NCBI GenBank assembly: GCA_026214975.1
Contig: JAOBSW010001132.1
Location: forward strand, 87,772 to 151,771
DNA from: Gentiana macrophylla
Lineage: Eukaryota > Streptophyta > Magnoliopsida > Gentianales > Gentianaceae
DNA: 64,000 nt
Direction: 5' to 3'
Shown here: positions 34,540 to 46,069 of the stretch, in pieces
How the letters are laid out: each line of letters begins with the position of its first letter
Position numbering within the stretch: position 1 is the first letter of the stretch
Notes under the pieces: model-generated
The model's database searches: none
Told to the model about the DNA's origin: nothing
What the model saw: the letters and a program-made list of their open reading frames with translations, nothing else
Position numbers and translations under genes: made by a program

Positions 34540-34918
34540 TAAGAGGAGACCTTACCATGACAAGGGCTTTCATGAAGGGCTAAATTCATTCTTAGGACTG
34601 ATGTTTTGGAAAGCCAGGGTCAAAGCTCTAAGATCTTCTCACATAGGTGGTAGAGGTGGAAGAGGTGGAAGAAGTCTACCCACTACATCAACAAGAGATT
34701 CATTGGATGAGTTAAAGCAGTTATACATGCGTTTAGGGTTCAGAGTACATCAAATTAATCTTACCCTACCTGAGGCATGGAAATGGTGGAAGGAAGTGAA
34801 CCCCCATATTGATTTTTCCCTCATTGAAAATCAATGGATGAGAGAAATGATCAAAGATATAAGAGAATATCAAGAAGAGCAAGAGAAAGAAAGGCAAGAA
34901 AGAGAAAGAAGGAACTAG
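34540..34918 (+). pseudogene. A ORF3, C-terminal part
   Basis: This resumes ORF3 after G with the expected frame change and is open to its natural stop TAG at 34916. It has a Gly/Arg run (GGRGGRGGR, an RGG-like patch), an LPEAWKWWKEVNPHIDFS motif matching LENWKWKFPEINW at the end of B ORF3, and a highly charged helical tail rich in Glu, Arg and Lys. Over the three pieces ORF3 is about 1,090 codons. Confidence 0.8.
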
Positions 34919-35075
34919 ATTAGCATTCTTACACTGGTTTTTTTTTTATTATTGCTGAATCTAGATTGTAATAATTTTTGAACAAACATGATTTTAATGA
35001 GAAATGACTGAGTTTGTTCTGTTTTTGTTTTTACTCTTTTTGCTTTGCTGTAAGGAGGGTATTGGCATCATCACC

Positions 35076-35089
35076 AAAAAAGGGGAAAT
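35076..35089 (+). other. A polypurine tract
   Basis: AAAAAAGGGGAAAT directly before the 3' LTR start TGTTGG. Confidence 0.85.
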
Positions 35090-36770
35090 TGTTGGACTTA
35101 TTTTAAGTTTTAGTGATGAGTGCCAGACTAGCTGTTATAAAGCAAAGGAAAAAAGATGTCTAGATCAAATGTATAGGCTTATTAGAGTTTGATCTTTGTA
35201 TAGGTTTTATCAAACAAGCATTGTAAATGGTCAGCTGACTTTATTCAATGAGACTGTCTAGGTCAAGAGGAATTTTTGAGTCAAGAGACTAGTTTAGGGA
35301 CCTGCTGAAGACTAAAGTCTGAGGGCTCAAACTCAGTTATTGAAGGCTAAGGGATCAAACTTAGTATTCAAAGTCAAGGATATGGAATCAGAATTTAGGG
35401 AAGTTTGTGATGACCTAAACTGGTTGCATATACCTTGTGTACAAGGTCTAAGTTCCTTAAGTTAAGTGGTGATTGGAACTTAGTTATGATCAAAATGGTG
35501 TAATCAAACTTAATAATTAAAAAGTTAGATATAAGAGAAGTCAGCTGCAGTGTTTTATAAACACAGAAACCTTGGATCAGTTGACTGATATGTATTTCAG
35601 CAGACTTACATTCACAGGAACCTACTAAACATATATCTCGATTTAATCAAAGGTTACATTGGAAGATTACAAGGAAAAGGACAGATAACAACTCTTGATT
35701 TTGTCAACAAATCAATGGCTAAGATTAAAAGGACGTTGGAAAGAAACAGAGGTTTTTCCAATGGATACAAGTCAAAGGTGGGGAAATCAAAATCGTCAAA
35801 AGTGAATCGACGATTGTCGATACTATGTCTGAGGACGACAGAAAGCAAGTCAAGATGGGACAAATCTGAAACGGCTATGTTTTGAATTTCAAACATAAGT
35901 CACAAGGATTCTCACCTATAAATAGAAGACCCCTGATACAAAAACAAGTGATGATTTTTGAGAGAAAAATAACAATTAATCTAGAGCTTCAGATTCTTAT
36001 CAAGAAATCACTCTACTGACCTTACTGAGCCAAAAGCTACTGATCAAGTAAATTCTTCAAGTGTATCCTGCTATCAAGTTACATCAAGTACACACACTTG
36101 AAGACATCAAGCTGCTGATCATTTCATCCTGATCAAGCTGCTAATTGTTGAATCATTTACTTGATTCAAACATTATTTTACAAGAAACTTCCTGAAGACA
36201 GCGAAGCATCTTTGTGTGTCAAGGACTGTTGTTTGTGGTGGAGCTGGTGAAGAGGCAATCCTACCCTTCAAGGACCAGTGGAAGACTTTGGAGTAGCAAT
36301 CCTACATGTTCCAAGTGTTCAGTTTGTGAAGCCATAGTTATTGGTGAAGGACAAACAACTTAGGGATTTTTGTAACTGGAACCTCAAACATCATAGGAGA
36401 AGAGTGGACTGACATGATTTCACCATCTGGAACCACTATAAAATCTGCCTACTTACTCTCTGCATTTAGTATATTTAGCACATCAATCCACTGAAACTAG
36501 CAACTGAATCACACACTTACACTACTGAGTATCTAATACTTGGTATCATATTTTAACTACAAGTGATAAGGCTTAATTTGAATATATTCTGCTGCAACAA
36601 ATTCAGTAAAATCAACATTCGGTGAGACTCATCGAGTGTCGGTGAGACTATCGAGCAATCGCCAGTCGCTTGAAGTTCTTGATTTTGTTAACTCCAAAAG
36701 TTTTAAGTGTTAAGTTTATTCACCCCACCCCCCCTTTAAAATTAACCAAATCCTTTTCAAGGGACCAACA
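35090..36770 (+). repeat. A 3' LTR
   Basis: 1,681 bp, colinear with the 5' LTR but retaining the 63 bp (35895-35957) that holds TATAAATA at 35927-35934. It is followed by TAATG, the counterpart of CAATG before 14593. U3 palindromes lie at 35319-35336 and 35347-35364. Confidence 0.92.
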
Positions 36771-38385
36771 TAATGTAAGTAGACACAGCTTCAAATCTAT
36801 TCTGCCGGGAGCCACTCTCATTCATCAGTGCTGCTTGAAGATTTCTCAGAGCTAGTTCTTGCTTCTCTTGCTCATCCACCATAGCATCGACTGCTGATTG
36901 AAAAGATTCATCAGACACACTAATTGGTATTTGAGGTATGGCTTGCCTTATGTCAACTGGTGGTGTCTGGGCTGGTTCAGGTTCAGTTTGCTGTACTGGC
37001 TCCTGTTGTGTCAGTGGAGTGGATGCCAGTGCAGGTTCTGTTTGTGCTTGTCTTTCATCCGCTTGGCTTGGCTGAGTGACATCCTCACCTACCACTTCTT
37101 CAAGTACTTTTGTATTAGAGATAGCTTGAGTAGGACTCAATATCATTCCCCCTTGCTCTGTGCTGGGGATCGTCTTGACTGGTGTTCTATCACCTGATCT
37201 GGTGTCAAACATTGCTATTGGATCAACTGATGTGTCAACTGAGAGTTGTTGAGTGTCCTTAGCTTGCATATGAGGGGCTTCTACTGATGATTTATGGTGA
37301 GGTGATGGTTGACTTCACTCAACTGGTATATTGCCTTCAGCTGCCTCAATGTGCTGCTCACTATGTTGAGCTGGTGATGCTTGCTTAGTTGTTCCTATCT
37401 TTTGTGGGAGGGCATTTAGAGTCAGATCATCATCAACTGTAACATCTGATCCTTTATCATTACCATTTTTACCATCATCCTGATCATCATCATCACTATC
37501 ATCATCTTCTTCATCAATAACTTCACTTTCTGGGTGCAAGAGCCTTTCATTTGCCGTTCTTACCAAGTCCCATAAGTACCTTTCATCAAGAATGCCACTT
37601 AGTGTAGTGACACCAAGAAATGAGAAGAACCACTCTTCCTCATCAAACATATTTGTGTAGACTGTCAATTGGATTTTACAGTTGCCCAATTTCCAATCCA
37701 TATACCTTCGAACCCTTTCATCAATTTCCATCTCAAGGATATCTTCCATTGTTTCCACTTGTTCCCTAATTTCCTCATATGTTCCATCACCATCATTTCC
37801 ACCTTCATGTTCCTCTGGTTGATCTCCTTCTTCATCTATCAAATTTCCAAAGGATTCTCTGTCCAAAATTTTCATTTTTGTTTCTTCCTCTGTTCTAATG
37901 TACTTGTACTTGATCTCTTCCTCTTTTCACCCCCTGATGCTTTTTGTTGTTTGACATAGGTAAACATTACCATGGAATCATGCAATTTGAGAGATGCCAC
38001 AGTAGGGACATTCAGACACTTGAGCAAATAATGAAAAGGGATCCCATAGGATTTCCTCACCTAGAAAATTCCGGGTTTTTGTTGCCCTTTCTTTATTCCC
38101 TTTGTTTCACTATCATTTTCTCCAATCATTTTGTCTCTGATTCTTCTGAATATGTTGGTTGCCCAATCAAAATCTAGATTATTGTAAATGATCCCCATTA
38201 ATCTCATACGTACCTCAGCCATCTTGTCCTTGGCTCCCAGTTTTCCTTCTAGATTTTTCCCAATTACGGAATCGATCTCATTGAAAGGTTTCTTGAGCTC
38301 AGTCCTAAAGCAGTTGAGCATTCTTCCTGACTTCTTGCCATAGGTCATCCGTATCCTGAATTACGTGCTCTGCCTATGAGGTTCA
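36771..38385 (-). pseudogene. B ORF3, middle part (between F and A)
   Basis: The minus strand carries consecutive open stretches 38348-38061, 38060-37872, 37875-37315 and 37269-36771, with two frame changes. The first has KMAEVRMRLMGIIYNNLDFDWA, corresponding to the FDWA part of A ORF3. The third has RRYMDWKLGNCKIQL and a long Asp/Glu run (EEDDDSDDDDQDD), again as in A. The last is rich in Gln, Pro and Thr and then helical (DEQEKQELALRNLQAAL). Its frame passes through the A insertion site into 14592-14112. Function unknown. Confidence 0.75.
38381..38385. repeat. Target-site duplication GTTCA, left copy of F
   Basis: GTTCA precedes F at 38386 and follows it at 47876-47880. Confidence 0.93.
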
Positions 38386-40193
38386 TGTTAGGAAATCACT
38401 AGTTTAACGCAGCGGAATTTAAAATTTGATTTCCTTTTCTAGATTGTTCTTCGTTTAATGTAATAAACACGTTAAGTAGTTTGAGGGTTATACCTTAGAT
38501 GATCTACTAGATCGTCGCTTTGACCGCCAACGGAGAGTAGTTCAATGCGCAAGCCGTCCACGCGTCCGGCCTCTATCGCTAATCCACACGAACCCCTTGC
38601 CGGAATCCTCCTTGATTGCTATCGTAAAAACTCGGCCGCTAGATCGACCTTTTCTTCCTCACAAACTCACTATGGAAGGCTCTCTATTTTACACAAGAAT
38701 TATGAACTCTTGCAATTGTGATGTACAAAAGAGCTTGACACCCACTTCCTTTATATAGAGGAGGTGGCGCCCCATATGATGTGTGGAGGAGAAGAAAACC
38801 TTTTTCCAATAAAATAAGGAAAATCAACTAGATTGATTTAATTATAATTTATTTTGCCAATATCCTATATTGATTATAATTATCTTATTACCATAAGTCT
38901 ATTTTTCCAAAATCAATTAATATCTTATATTAATATTTTGGCAATCTTATTAATTAAAGTGCACAATCCAAGTGTATCTTATACACTCAAAAGTGGCGCC
39001 CCATGAGTCAACTAATTGACTTCCGGAATATTCTTTAATTAATATAATTTGTATATAATTAATATCTTGTATTTTATTTATTCATAATAAATAAATACCA
39101 CCATATTAATTTACCATTATAACCTTTATAGTCTAGAGACAAACTTTCCTTATTTGGTTATCAACTATAACCGCATTTTAGTCTGACTCGATGTTCATAT
39201 GTGTGTGACCCGATAGGCTTCCGAATATGATGCCGTAGACACAAAGTGCAATTTACTAAAATTCCCTTCATACCTAACGATCACGGGATAGCGTCTAGCA
39301 ACACACCGTGACCCCCAATCATCGGAAGAGTCAAAAGCAATGACTACTACCTTCCATGTGAAGCAGTTACCGTGTAACTTACAATCCTATCGCTGTAATA
39401 ATATCCATACGATCGTATCTCGAGTGTCAATACATTGACGATCGTATCTTATAATCTGGATATCATGCTCTCTCGGAATAACACATTTACTCCCACTTTG
39501 CAAAGATTCTCGAGAGCTAGACATTCCTTATAAGAAGGCCATTTCGGATATTCGATCCCAATCATAGGATACGCGATTCCCGGACGACCAATCATGTATA
39601 CTCCGCATGCTTCAATATCATACCCAATCACTACCGCATGATCGCCCCGTGGTTAGGAGAAATCTCAATAGTGTCAAAGCATGACAATCCACACCGTGAT
39701 GCCATGAAGACTCCGGTCATAAGGATAATTACACAACCGCCACATAGTGTGACACTTAATGTAAGTGGGTCAGTCTAACGTACGCATTCTCTAATACACG
39801 TCCACGTACAGTCCAAGTGTCCCTACACTTCGATAGACGAGATCTATCCCTACATTCTAAAAGATTGAAGACATCCAATACGTGCTAGTCTGATTATACT
39901 ATCAATGTCCCATTTGATAATATATAAGACTAGAGACATTTAAGTACCAACCTTGTTATAGTGATTAGAGATCTCATCAACCATAATCACTATCATGGTT
40001 TCTATATCATGTGATCGATACTAGGGACGTTACTATATATACACAACAAATAATATGAAGATAAACAATATATAATAACATAAGTGCTTTTATTAATCAT
40101 AATAAAGTTATTACATGAACTAAATAGGCTGCAAACGACCCGACCCGGTCGGATCCGGTCCAACCCGATTGGGTTTAGGACACCTTTCCAACA
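38386..40193 (-). repeat. F 3' LTR (left)
   Basis: On the minus strand it starts TGTTGGAAAGGTGTCC and ends GATTTCCTAACA. The TATA box TATATAAA is at 38757-38750 on the minus strand. Confidence 0.93.
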
Positions 40194-40205
40194 ATCTCCC
40201 ACTTG
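40194..40205 (-). other. F polypurine tract
   Basis: Minus strand CAAGTGGGAGAT immediately before the LTR start. Confidence 0.85.
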
Positions 40206-40207
40206 GC

Positions 40208-40902
40208 CTAAAGCCAATCACCCATATGCCTAAGCCCGTGTAAGTGAACATGTTTCTCATGCTTAGCTTGAGACAATGCCTTGGTTAATGGATCAGCTAT
40301 GTTATCATCCGTGTGGACTTTCTCTATCTTTACATCTCCTCTATTTACTATCTCTCTAATCAAGTGATAGCGCCGTAGCACATGTTTGGACTTCTGATGA
40401 GACCTTGGTTCCTTTGACTGAGATATCGCTCCATTATTATCACAAGATGCAGGCACTGGACCTTCAATGGAGGGAACCACACCAAGTTCGAGAATGAATT
40501 TCTTCATCCAAAGCGCTTCCTTTGCCGCCTCCGAGGTCTGCTATGTATTCGCTTCCATTGTAGAGTCCGGCAGAGTCTCCTCGCTTGGAACTCTTCCACC
40601 TTTGCCCCGCCGTTAAGCGTGAAAACAAATCCAGATTGTGACTTAAAGTCATCCTTGTCAGTTTGGAAACTGGCATCTGTGTAACCTCGTAATACAAAAT
40701 CATCATTCCCGAAAACCAGGAACATATCCCTAGTACGTCTCAAGTACTTAAGGATATTCTTGACAGCAATCCAGTGACCATCACCTGGATTGGACTGGTA
40801 CCTACTAGTCATACTAAGAGGGTACGAGACATCTGGTCTTGTGCATAACATGGCATACATGATAGACCCGATTGCCGAAGAAGCACAAGGGACTTTACTC
40901 AT
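40208..40902 (-). pseudogene. pol: F RNase H and end of pol
   Basis: Open stretches 40902-40504 and 40507-40208 in two frames. Landmarks are VPCASSAIGSIMYAMLCTRPD, RGYTDASFQTDKDDFKSQSG, CDNNGAISQSKEPRSHQ, LRRYHLIREIVNRGDVKIEK and DNIADPLTKAL. The catalytic segment around SWKSSKQ is disrupted by a frame shift near 40600. It ends only two bases before the polypurine tract. Confidence 0.87.
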
Positions 40903-40949
40903 TTGTGCCCTTTCCTCCTCTCTGTCTTAGGACTTATTCCCTTCGATGT

Positions 40950-41800
40950 AGACCCCATGCGACATGGGCAGCAATCCTTTCTTGATCGCTCCATGTCGAA
41001 TCTCTTCAAAGATCTTGTCTACATAGGTGGATTGCGCATGCACCAAGCAACCTTTTAGATGTATCTCTATAGATCTTTATTCCTAGAATATAGGCTGCAT
41101 CATCCAAGTCCTTCATTGAGAAGTTCTTGGATAACCAAGCTTTGACTGATTGTAACATAGGCACATCATTCCCTATGAGCAATATGTCATCTACATAAAG
41201 CACTAAGAACACAATGGCACTCCCACTAACCTTCTTGTAAACACAGGCTCATCTTCGTTCTTGATGAAATCAAACTGCTTGATTATCTCATCAAAGCGAA
41301 GATTCCAACTCCGAGATGCTTGCTTTAACCCATAAATGGATATTTGCGTTTACACACCATCCTGGCGTCATTGGTTGTGAAACCCTCAGCCGTGTCATAT
41401 ACACTTTCTCGCATGTGTTCCCGTTAAGGAAAGTTGTTTTCACATCCATCCGCCATATTTCGTAATCATGGTATGCTGCAATAGCGAGCAAAATTCTAAT
41501 GGATTTTAACATGGCAACAGGCGAAAAGGTTTCGTCATAGTCAACTCCTTGTCTTTGCTTATAACCTTTTGCCACCAACCTAGCCTTGTAGGTAGTCACG
41601 TTACCGTCCATGTCAGTCTTTCTCTTAAAGACCCATTTACACCCTATGGGAACTATTCCCTCAGGTGGATCAACTAAGTTCCAAACTTGGTTGTCCTTCA
41701 TGGATTCCATTTCAGAATTCATGGCTTCCAGCCATTTCTCTTTGTCATGCCTTAATAGCACTTCCTCATAAGTTCTAGGGTCCTCATCTTTCATGAGATA
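40950..41800 (-). pseudogene. pol: F reverse transcriptase
   Basis: RT runs from about EKWLEAMNSEMESMKDNQVW through GCKWVFKRKTDMDGNVTTYKA and YDETFSPVAMLKSIR. Motif A WRMDVKTTFLNG keeps its catalytic Asp. After FLNGN a frameshift garbles the region to about 41213. It resumes with LVLYVDDILLIGNDVPM (YVDD intact) and AYILGIKIYRD at 41212-41006. The shift makes it non-functional. Confidence 0.87.
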
Positions 41801-42904
41801 CACGCCAGTATACCTTTCAGGTTCACGGCGTTCCCTGGTGGATCTGCGAGGTGCTAGTGTGTCCACGGTAGATGGTGGCGCCACAATTGTATGTGGTGTG
41901 TCCTCTACTTCCATCAACGGACTGTTACCCGTAAGTGGTTCTCGAATTTCTTCAAGATCAATTTTACTCCCACTGACCCTATCCAGAATGAACTCTTTCT
42001 CTAGAAAGTGGCCAGTCCTGGCAACAAACACCTTTTGTTCCTCAGGATGGTAAAATTGGTATCCTCTAGTTTCTCTAGGATAACCCACAAATAGACATTT
42101 GTCAGATCTAGCTTCTAATTTGTCGGGCATCATCCGCTTCACGTAAGTCGGACAACCCCAAGGTTTAAGATAGGCTAGACTTGGTTTCCTCTTATGTCAT
42201 ACCTCGTATGGTGTGGATTCAACCATCTTTGATGGAACTCGGTTCAGTGTATAGGATGCGGTTTCTAGAGCATACCCCCAAAATGATTTTGGGAGAACTG
42301 CATAGCTCATCATGGATCGCACCATGTCTAACAAGGTGTGGTTACTCCTCTCAGACACGCCATTCATTTGTGGTGTCACGGGAGGGGTCCATTCAGGTAG
42401 AATCCCATTCTCCTTCAAATAATCTTGAAACTCTCCATCTAGGTATTCTCCGCCTCGATCGGATCAAAGTGTTTTGATTTCTTTGCCTAGTTGTTTCTCC
42501 ACTTCACTTCTGAACTCCTTGAACTTTTCAAAGGCTTCACATTTATACTTCATTAAGTATATATAACCATATCGAGAATGGTCATCAGTGAATGTGATAA
42601 AATAAGAGTATCCTCCTTTTGCTTGAATTGACATTGGGCCACAAACATCAGTATGTACAAGCTCAAGCAATTCATTGGATCTTATCCCTTTGCCACTAAA
42701 AGGTGACTTTGTCATCTTGCCAAGTAAACAAGCTTCGCATGTATCAAACGATTCGTAATCGAATTGATCCAACATTCCATTTTTATGGAGTTTGGAAATG
42801 CGATTCTTATTTATATGGCCAAGTCTACAATGCCATAAGTAGGATTCATTCAAGTCATTTGTTTTGGCTTTCTTGTTATTTATATTAAGTACGTCAACAT
42901 TCAT
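41801..42904 (-). pseudogene. pol: F integrase
   Basis: One frame from 42904 down, with two nonsense codons at 42466-42464 (before SDRGGEY) and 42199-42197. The zinc-binding part is in YLWHCRLGHIN and DTCEACLLGK. The catalytic residues are present: Asp in HTDVCGP, Asp in SDRGGEY and Glu in NGVSERSNHTL. A C-terminal part with KCLFVGYPRETRGYQFY follows. The domain order and size are normal for copia. Confidence 0.9.
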
Positions 42905-43284
42905 ATCTAATATGTAGAGAACATTGCTAAGTATGCCAGTACCATAAAAAATTCCATCACGTGAAAAAGAACAACATTTATTCTCAAACGTACATGAAAA
43001 ACCATCAACATCTAATGCAGTAATGGAAATAATGCTCTTCGTAAGAGCAGGAACAAAATAACAGTTACTAAGTTCAAGTACTAGCCCACTCGGGCAATGA
43101 AAGAAAATAAACTCCTACGGCTAGTGCAAAGAACACTTGCTCCATTTCCAACGCGTAGGTCCACCTCTCCTTTCTTCAGATCTCTAGTTCTTCTTAGTCC
43201 CTGCATATTCAGACAAATATGAGAACCACAACGAGATCTAATACCCAAAGTGGTTAGACTTAGAAGAAGTAATGTTGATCTCAA
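42905..43284 (-). pseudogene. pol: F protease, frameshifted at the active site
   Basis: The segment CGSHICLNMQGLRRTRDLKK followed by GEVDLRVGNG is typical of copia protease. Around 43240 the expected D-T-G is lost: one frame reads VLD and the next resumes at SRCGSHIC, so a small deletion removed the catalytic motif. The remainder continues with LGIL-type remnants to the pre-integrase part. Confidence 0.8.
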
Positions 43285-44099
43285 TCATAAATATACTGAA
43301 GTCGAAGCATCGTATGCTTCTTCTTGGTACTCAAGAAGCCCTGCGTTTCTCCTCCAATGTCCGGTCTCACCGCAATGGAAGCAAGCATCCTTGGATTTGT
43401 CTTTTGCTATCTTAGGCGTTGGCTTAGGTGCAGCCTTCGCCTTCTTGGACTTTTTTTGGGCTTTTGCCTTGCCCTTGCTTGAAGTGACCAGCAACACTTG
43501 CTTTCCCTTCCCCACAAAGGCTCTCTCGGCAGTCTTCAAAGATGTTCAATAACTCCGCAAGGAGCAATCAATCTTGTTCATGTGATAGTTCATCACGAAT
43601 GCGAGAATGAATCGTAGAGATTGCGAGAATCAAGTCAATACTCAACTCGCTCCAACTTGTAGCCCAGCTTCCCAAGCCTCTCTATGTACCCGATCATTTT
43701 AAGCACGTGTGACCCCACAGCAGTCCCAGATGCCATCTTACAACTAAACAAGGCCTTCGAGACCTCGTACTTCTCAGTTCGAGACTGAGAAGCATAAAGT
43801 TCCTTCAAGTGGACCATGATAGAGTAGGCGTCCATAGACTCATGCTGTTTCTGCAGTTCCAGTGTCATAGAAGCAAGCATGATGCATGTAGCATCAGTAC
43901 TGTCAGAACAGTGCTTGTTGTACTTCTCGACAACATCTGCAGCCGAACCCTCAGCGGGCTTTTCCGGTAGGGCCTCGTCCAAGACATAGCCAATCTTTTC
44001 GTGCCTCAAAACGATTTTGAGGTTTCTTTCCCAATCGAGAAAATTAGTTTCGACAAGCTTGTTTTCGATGATAAAACGAAGGTTCAATTTGTTTGACAT
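43285..44099 (-). pseudogene. gag: F gag
   Basis: ATG at 44099 on the minus strand opens MSNKLNLRFIIENKLVETNF and a capsid-like region with NFLDWERNLKIVL, ASMTLELQKQHESMDAY, TEKYEVSKALFSCKM and KMIGYIERLGKLGY, to a stop at 43635. It resumes in another frame (43539-43285) with a Lys/Ala-rich segment and the zinc knuckle CFHCGETGHWRRN, whose last Cys is lost through a one-base deletion. Gag would form particles and bind RNA. Confidence 0.87.
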
Positions 44100-46056
44100 T
44101 TTCTACAACAATAAATAAAGATAGAATAAGTAAAAGCTCATGTATAAAAAACCCTAAATTTGCACTTAAAATTTTATAAGGTTTTACTCCCACTAGCCAA
44201 CTATTCCCTATTGGCTTTCAAGAATTTAATTAATTCTTTAGTGGCTGGGATCCCATCTAGTCACCTCGATCCCCGACGAGGGCCGATCAACCGAGATAAT
44301 TTCGATAGGTAGGTACTCTTACCAGTCGCATCGCATGTGACTCCCAGTGGCTGACTAGTCAACTCTTTGACGTTTCACATCTCTATGTGATAGTCAACCC
44401 CTTGTCTCTAAAATCAGACGGTCCTGACGAGGGCCAATCACCGCAAGATTCTAGTCGAGTCGTAACCCAGTATTCATGAAATCTCGTAACGATCATATCT
44501 CAATAATAACGATATACCCGTGGTAGGTCAACTCCCGACGAGGGCCGATCAGTTGGATCCGAACAAAGGCTCTTCACCGTCATTATAATATTAGGAGACA
44601 ATTTGGGCTCGATTTTTGGCGTGGGAATATTTTAAATTAATTCACTTAATTAATTTGGTTTAATTGTGGTCTCATCTACTATGTGCATATTACTACGATA
44701 TCATATAAAGTAAAACATACACAACATTCCGCGCATAAACTAACCGGTATGATCATGGACTTTGCCTAGGTGCGGTTTCGAATAAAAACTGACGAAACCG
44801 CGGGTCACAAACTAATGGTATCTGCAACCACCAATAGGATCTTTATTGTTGTACGCCAATGGGTTCTTTATCTCTCCTTGGTCTTCAACTTCTTGTTCCA
44901 TTCTTGTTACATAATAAATAATTACACCCGCCTTGCTTACGGGGGGGAGCTAACGGGAATGGGATAATTGCAAAAAGTAAACTAGGTCACGTTATTCATA
45001 ACGGCCTAGGACAATTTTTTTAAAAACCAACATAAAGAAAACATTCCCATCTATCCTATTGGTCGAGTCCATGATCAATCGGGGTCCATATAATCACATT
45101 ATATCTACACATCTAATCCATACAATTTTATCTTATGAAAAAGATTAAATTCTAATTTTAACTACTCATGCGTCTTTATTTTATCACATCAAATAATTAA
45201 ATAACTTTTAAATAATTATATGACTTAATCGAAAATTAAAATTAACATTTAATTTTAAATCGATTTTAATTTCAATTAAATTTGAACTATTCAAAATAAA
45301 ATTAAAATTATAAAGTCTCATATTTGTTTCCTTTCCAAAACTAAGTTTAGCTTAGGCCTGGCCACTTTCCAAAATCAAAATTTTGGAAGTGGCCTAGGCC
45401 TAGGCCTTTTACAAATCAAATATTTGAAAAGGGCCTAGGCCTATTCCAAATCAAATATTTGGAAATGCCAAATTATTTTAGTCTAGGCTTGGCCACTTTC
45501 CAAAATCAAAATTTTGGAAGTGGCCTAGGCCTAGGCCGTTTACAAATCAAATATTTGAAAAGGGCCTAGGCCTATTCCAAATCAAATATTTGGAAAGGCC
45601 AAATAATTTTGGTTTAGGCCTGGCCACTTTCCAAAATCAAAATTTTGGAAGTGGGCTGAGCCAGCCTTTACAAATCAAATATTTGAAAAGGGCCTAGGCC
45701 TATTCCAAATCAAAATTTGGAAAGGCCAACATGCCATATGGTTTCCCAATGGTCCAAACTATTTGAACCATTGGTTGGCCATATGACACAACTAAACAAA
45801 CAAGATATCTATGCACAATAAAATATCACAAAACGAATAGGGTTGATCTCCCCCATTGGAAGAAGAGAGCCGACGGACGGCAGCCCGAAGACCACCGCCG
45901 CCGCCGCCGCCGCCGAGGGATGGGGGCGCCGCCAGTCGGCCGACCCCCATAAACCCAATATTTTTTTTTGTTTTAACGTTTCGTGATTTAAATCTTGCAT
46001 CTATCGATTAAATACTACGCAATTAATTTATGCTTATTGCTTAAGCTCGAAGTCTG
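44100..46056 (-). other. F 5' leader, long and structured
   Basis: About 2 kb between primer site and gag with no ORF of note. It contains the 131-bp tandem array (45360-45727), a (CCG)7 run (45895-45915), three copies of CCCGACGAGGGCCGATCA (44272-44289, 44423-44440 with changes, 44534-44551) and AT-rich sequence near 45120-45320. Confidence 0.75.
45360..45727 (-). repeat. 131-bp tandem repeat, three copies, built of palindromes
   Basis: Units begin with GGCCACTTTCC at 45360, 45491 and 45622, an exact 131-bp period. Each unit has a near-perfect inverted repeat (GGCCACTTTCCAAAAT against ATTTTGGAAGTGGCC), a GGCCTAGGCC palindrome and further AAATCAAATATTTG and CCAAATCAAATATTTGG half-palindromes. 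The third unit is slightly degenerate. Confidence 0.92.
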
Positions 46057-46068
46057 TCTCTGATACCA
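46057..46068 (-). other. F primer-binding site, Met tRNA type
   Basis: Minus strand TGGTATCAGAGA, one base after the LTR end CCTAACA. It differs at the last base from the canonical TGGTATCAGAGC. Confidence 0.87.
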
Positions 46069-46069
46069 C

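Larger units (their letters stand above)
14593..36770 (+). mobile_element. A: SIRE-type copia element, plus strand, carrying two younger insertions
   Basis: LTRs at 14593-16237 and 35090-36770 flank a primer site, gag, pol in the order PR-IN-RT-RNase H, a long ORF3 and a polypurine tract. The span is enlarged by element C (23040-30444) and solo LTR G (32784-34534); without them A is about 13 kb. SIRE features, from memory of the lineage, are the gag with CCHC boxes, the WLWHKKLNHLNF-(D)INQLVKK pre-integrase segment, the LGLQVKQMKDGIFIHQ segment in pol and the extra ORF after pol. Flanking bases are CAATG and TAATG, a 5-bp duplication with one later change. Reading-frame continuity of B ORF3 across the site supports the ends. 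Confidence 0.92.

Noticed and set aside
22480..34918. ORF3 as a viral envelope glycoprotein
   Set aside because: No signal peptide, transmembrane segment or cleavage site is visible; the name env-like is not supported by this sequence.
38760..38775. GTGGCGCCCCAT in the F LTRs as an additional primer-binding site
   Set aside because: It occurs twice per LTR inside U3-R sequence, not next to an LTR end; F uses the Met-tRNA type site at 46057-46068.
45895..45915. (CCG)7 as an alanine/proline-coding repeat
   Set aside because: No supported ORF; it is in the F leader, and the 63-codon frame over it has no family support.
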